64,000 nucleotides of DNA from Anthonomus grandis grandis (Eukaryota > Arthropoda > Insecta > Coleoptera > Curculionidae). Below, piece by piece: positions 62,304 to 64,000 of the stretch. The notes below the pieces were generated by a model that did not search any database, was not told where the DNA came from, and saw nothing but the letters and a program-made list of their open reading frames with translations. The stretch is taken from contig NC_065554.1 of NCBI RefSeq assembly GCF_022605725.1, forward strand, positions 16,449,100 through 16,513,099. The letters are read 5' to 3'. The position numbers were made by a program, and so were the translations under genes. Numbering within the stretch: the stretch's first letter is position 1; each line of letters begins with the position of its first letter.

Positions 62304-63043
62304 CTGAAAATGAAAAAAAAAACAATTAGGTAAGTATCCATCGGTTTATGAGTATGTACTATAAAGCATGTTTTATATCAAAGTTTTAGAAACGAAAATT
62401 GCGTCTTCTGGTGTCTGGTTTGTGTTGATGTGGAAGACATATATAGCCGGTACCAAATAAACTTCGATGCATGTCAACAATCGTAGCATAATATAGCGTC
62501 GCCTGATTTTACATATATTTCTTCAAGTGAAAAATATATTAGTATATGTCTAGTCTAGTTATTCTACTTAAATACATACGTAAAAAAATTCGAAAGGAAC
62601 CATTTTACAATGCAAAAGTTTAATACTTGGCAAATAATTAATAATATAATTATAATTAGTAAATCAATGTCATCTGTAACCAGCAGAATCTTCGATTATA
62701 CTAAATTACTGCGTGACGAAGTTTATTTGACAGGCGATATAATTTAGTCATATGGCCTAACAGCCCATATCTGTAATAAGAGTTTGCTGATTTAGTAAAT
62801 AACAATTTAAGAACAAGAAGCCTAAGAAGAATTATTATTTATTATTACTAAAAGTTACCAACTAATATACCTATTTGGAGGAATCCCAATAGTCTGTTCA
62901 ATAGCTTCAAATAATGCCTTCGAATGTTTCTTATTTTCTGCCACACCTAGAGCCCCAATGCTCATAAGTGTTGCTTGACCTGCTGGTTCATTAGTTCCTC
63001 CAAAAGACATGTTTACACCTCCAATAACTGTGGCGGCACAGTA
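62225..63043 (-). CDS. Macrophage migration inhibitory factor (MIF) family protein, exons 2 and 3
   Basis: MIF is a small secreted/cytosolic trimeric cytokine with keto-enol tautomerase activity. Two exons are visible on the minus strand: 62871-63043 (173 bp) and 62225-62303 (79 bp with TGA), joined through an AGA arginine codon across a GT/AG intron of 567 bp. Exon 2 encodes GGVNMSFGGTNEPAGQATLM then SIGALG; S-I-G is where MIFs carry the active-site Ile. Exon 3 encodes the family's NRMYI / VGYNGTTF C-terminus, ending HELFG. Exon 2 has the same length as I recall for human MIF exon 2. Exon 1, with the catalytic Pro after the initiator Met, is not found up to 64000 and probably lies beyond the window. 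It is a MIF rather than DDT type because of the NGTTF ending. Confidence 0.93.
62871..63043 (-). CDS. MIF exon 2
   Basis: 173 bp between TTTCTAG and GTATAT on the minus strand. Starts YCAATVIGGVNMSFGG and ends EAIEQTIGIPPN plus two bases of the arginine codon. The helix and strand pattern matches the middle of the MIF fold. Confidence 0.93.
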
Positions 63044-64000
63044 CTAGAAATAAACAGTTGGTTTTGATGTAGAGCTACTTTTTTAATTAAAATAATGTGC
63101 TTCTATTAAATTTCAAACTAATTTTGTCTTATTGAACCTGATGCATATAAAAGGTTAAATATAGTTGCAATTATACCGGTGTAGCTAGGACACTAAATGA
63201 TATAGTAAAAAAGTGACTTAAACATATAGAATTATCCTAATACAGTATAGCAAGCAACCAGTTTGAGAAATACTAAAGTTTATATAAGAAACCAAGATGT
63301 TGAGGGTATGATTAACATAGTTACACTTTTCAGGTAGTGACTTTTGGTATAAAAGTCAAATAACTTGTAAATATATAGAGAACATGTACAAGATAGTTAT
63401 TACTTTAAAATAAAATTGATTTATTGGCAAGGAGTAACTTTGGTAACTAAAAAGGTGAGAATATAAAGAAGTTTTATAGAAAAATCCTTGAGGATTTTTT
63501 CCAAAGGCAAAATCTTTTAATTTTCTAATATCCGATTTGCTTTAGTTTTGAACTGAATTGTTTCCAAACTATTGAAAATCTGTAATGTCTTTACTTTTAA
63601 AGATTATCTACAAAGTTTGTTCTATTAATTGGTACAAACAACTATTCTCATTGGCAGAACTGAATGCATATTTAAGGTTGGTAAATACCTACAGATGGTC
63701 TAACAAGAGGAAAGGAAATCTTTAAATTAACTAGGAGCTAAACCTATCCAGTTAACAAATTGAAACTTAATTTAGGTGCTTTTTCACTTTGGTGTACCTT
63801 ATATCCCAAAATTGAAACCTGACATATTGAATGGAAATATTGAAAGTACAGCCAGGAATTTTACTACCCTATATATAGAAATATTGGACAAGTATCATTA
63901 TACGAAACTAATTGTATATTTTTAAAAAGCAACTTACAATCATTGATTTCCTATCATTATATAATTTGAGTTTCTATGTTATTCTATGCCTTAAGGTACT
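63044..64000. other. MIF intron 1 or upstream sequence, no exon found
   Basis: AT-rich. I looked on the minus strand for an exon encoding Met-Pro and the N-terminal MIF strand/helix and found none, so exon 1 probably lies beyond 64000. Confidence 0.5.

Noticed and set aside
1..64000. CRISPR array, operon, prophage or prokaryotic defence system
   Set aside because: Introns with GT/AG borders, animal gene families and eukaryotic transposons throughout; no regularly spaced short repeats and no polycistronic gene clusters.

Overview
The window is AT-rich animal DNA, almost certainly from an arthropod. It is dominated by the 3' part of one very large, intron-rich gene on the plus strand, and I identify this as a WNK (with-no-lysine) serine/threonine kinase. 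Starting at 2217, 28 exons can be joined through GT/AG junctions with every splice phase matching, giving 2,543 codons and a stop at 61520-61522. The first exon holds the end of the kinase domain, followed by the OSR1_C-like autoinhibitory/CCT-like domain. Then come a long glutamine/proline-rich region, a second CCT-like domain, two RFxV motifs of the kind that dock SPAK/OSR1, more low-complexity linker, a large C-terminal exon and a short coiled-coil end. The kinase N-lobe and catalytic loop lie upstream of the window. The Q-rich exons, the very long introns and the insect-like transposons suggest an insect, perhaps a beetle, but the species is not determined.

At the right edge, on the minus strand and convergent with WNK, are the last two exons of a macrophage migration inhibitory factor (MIF) family gene. 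Exon 2 is 173 bp. Exon 1 is not visible. The two genes' stop codons are about 700 bp apart, each followed by a plausible AATAAA.

Everything else is intron or intergenic DNA filled with decayed mobile elements. From left to right: non-LTR retrotransposon pieces (1140-1970, 6310-6870, 7140-7970, 18010-19120, 23660-24640, 28640-29140, about 38880-39001, 41200-41470); Penelope-like pieces with RT, GIY-YIG and hammerhead-like signatures (13690-13960, 17510-17720, and an inverted pair at 21190-22510); Tc1/mariner/IS630-type transposase remnants (12490-12640, 19195-20137, 28290-28620, 32822-33330, 35330-35960); a 42307-44023 element with subterminal repeats; a pogo/Tigger element (45807-49079) with exact TIRs and TA duplication, which itself carries a nested 977-bp insertion with its own TIRs and 9-bp target duplication; a 617-bp long inverted-repeat element (52027-52643); and smaller candidates.

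There is no sign of an operon, CRISPR array or prokaryotic system. The most notable structures are the head-to-head Penelope pair with hammerhead-ribozyme-like cores at its outer ends, the transposon-within-transposon, the near-perfect 194-bp inverted repeat, and an 18-codon candidate cassette exon next to the Tigger intron.
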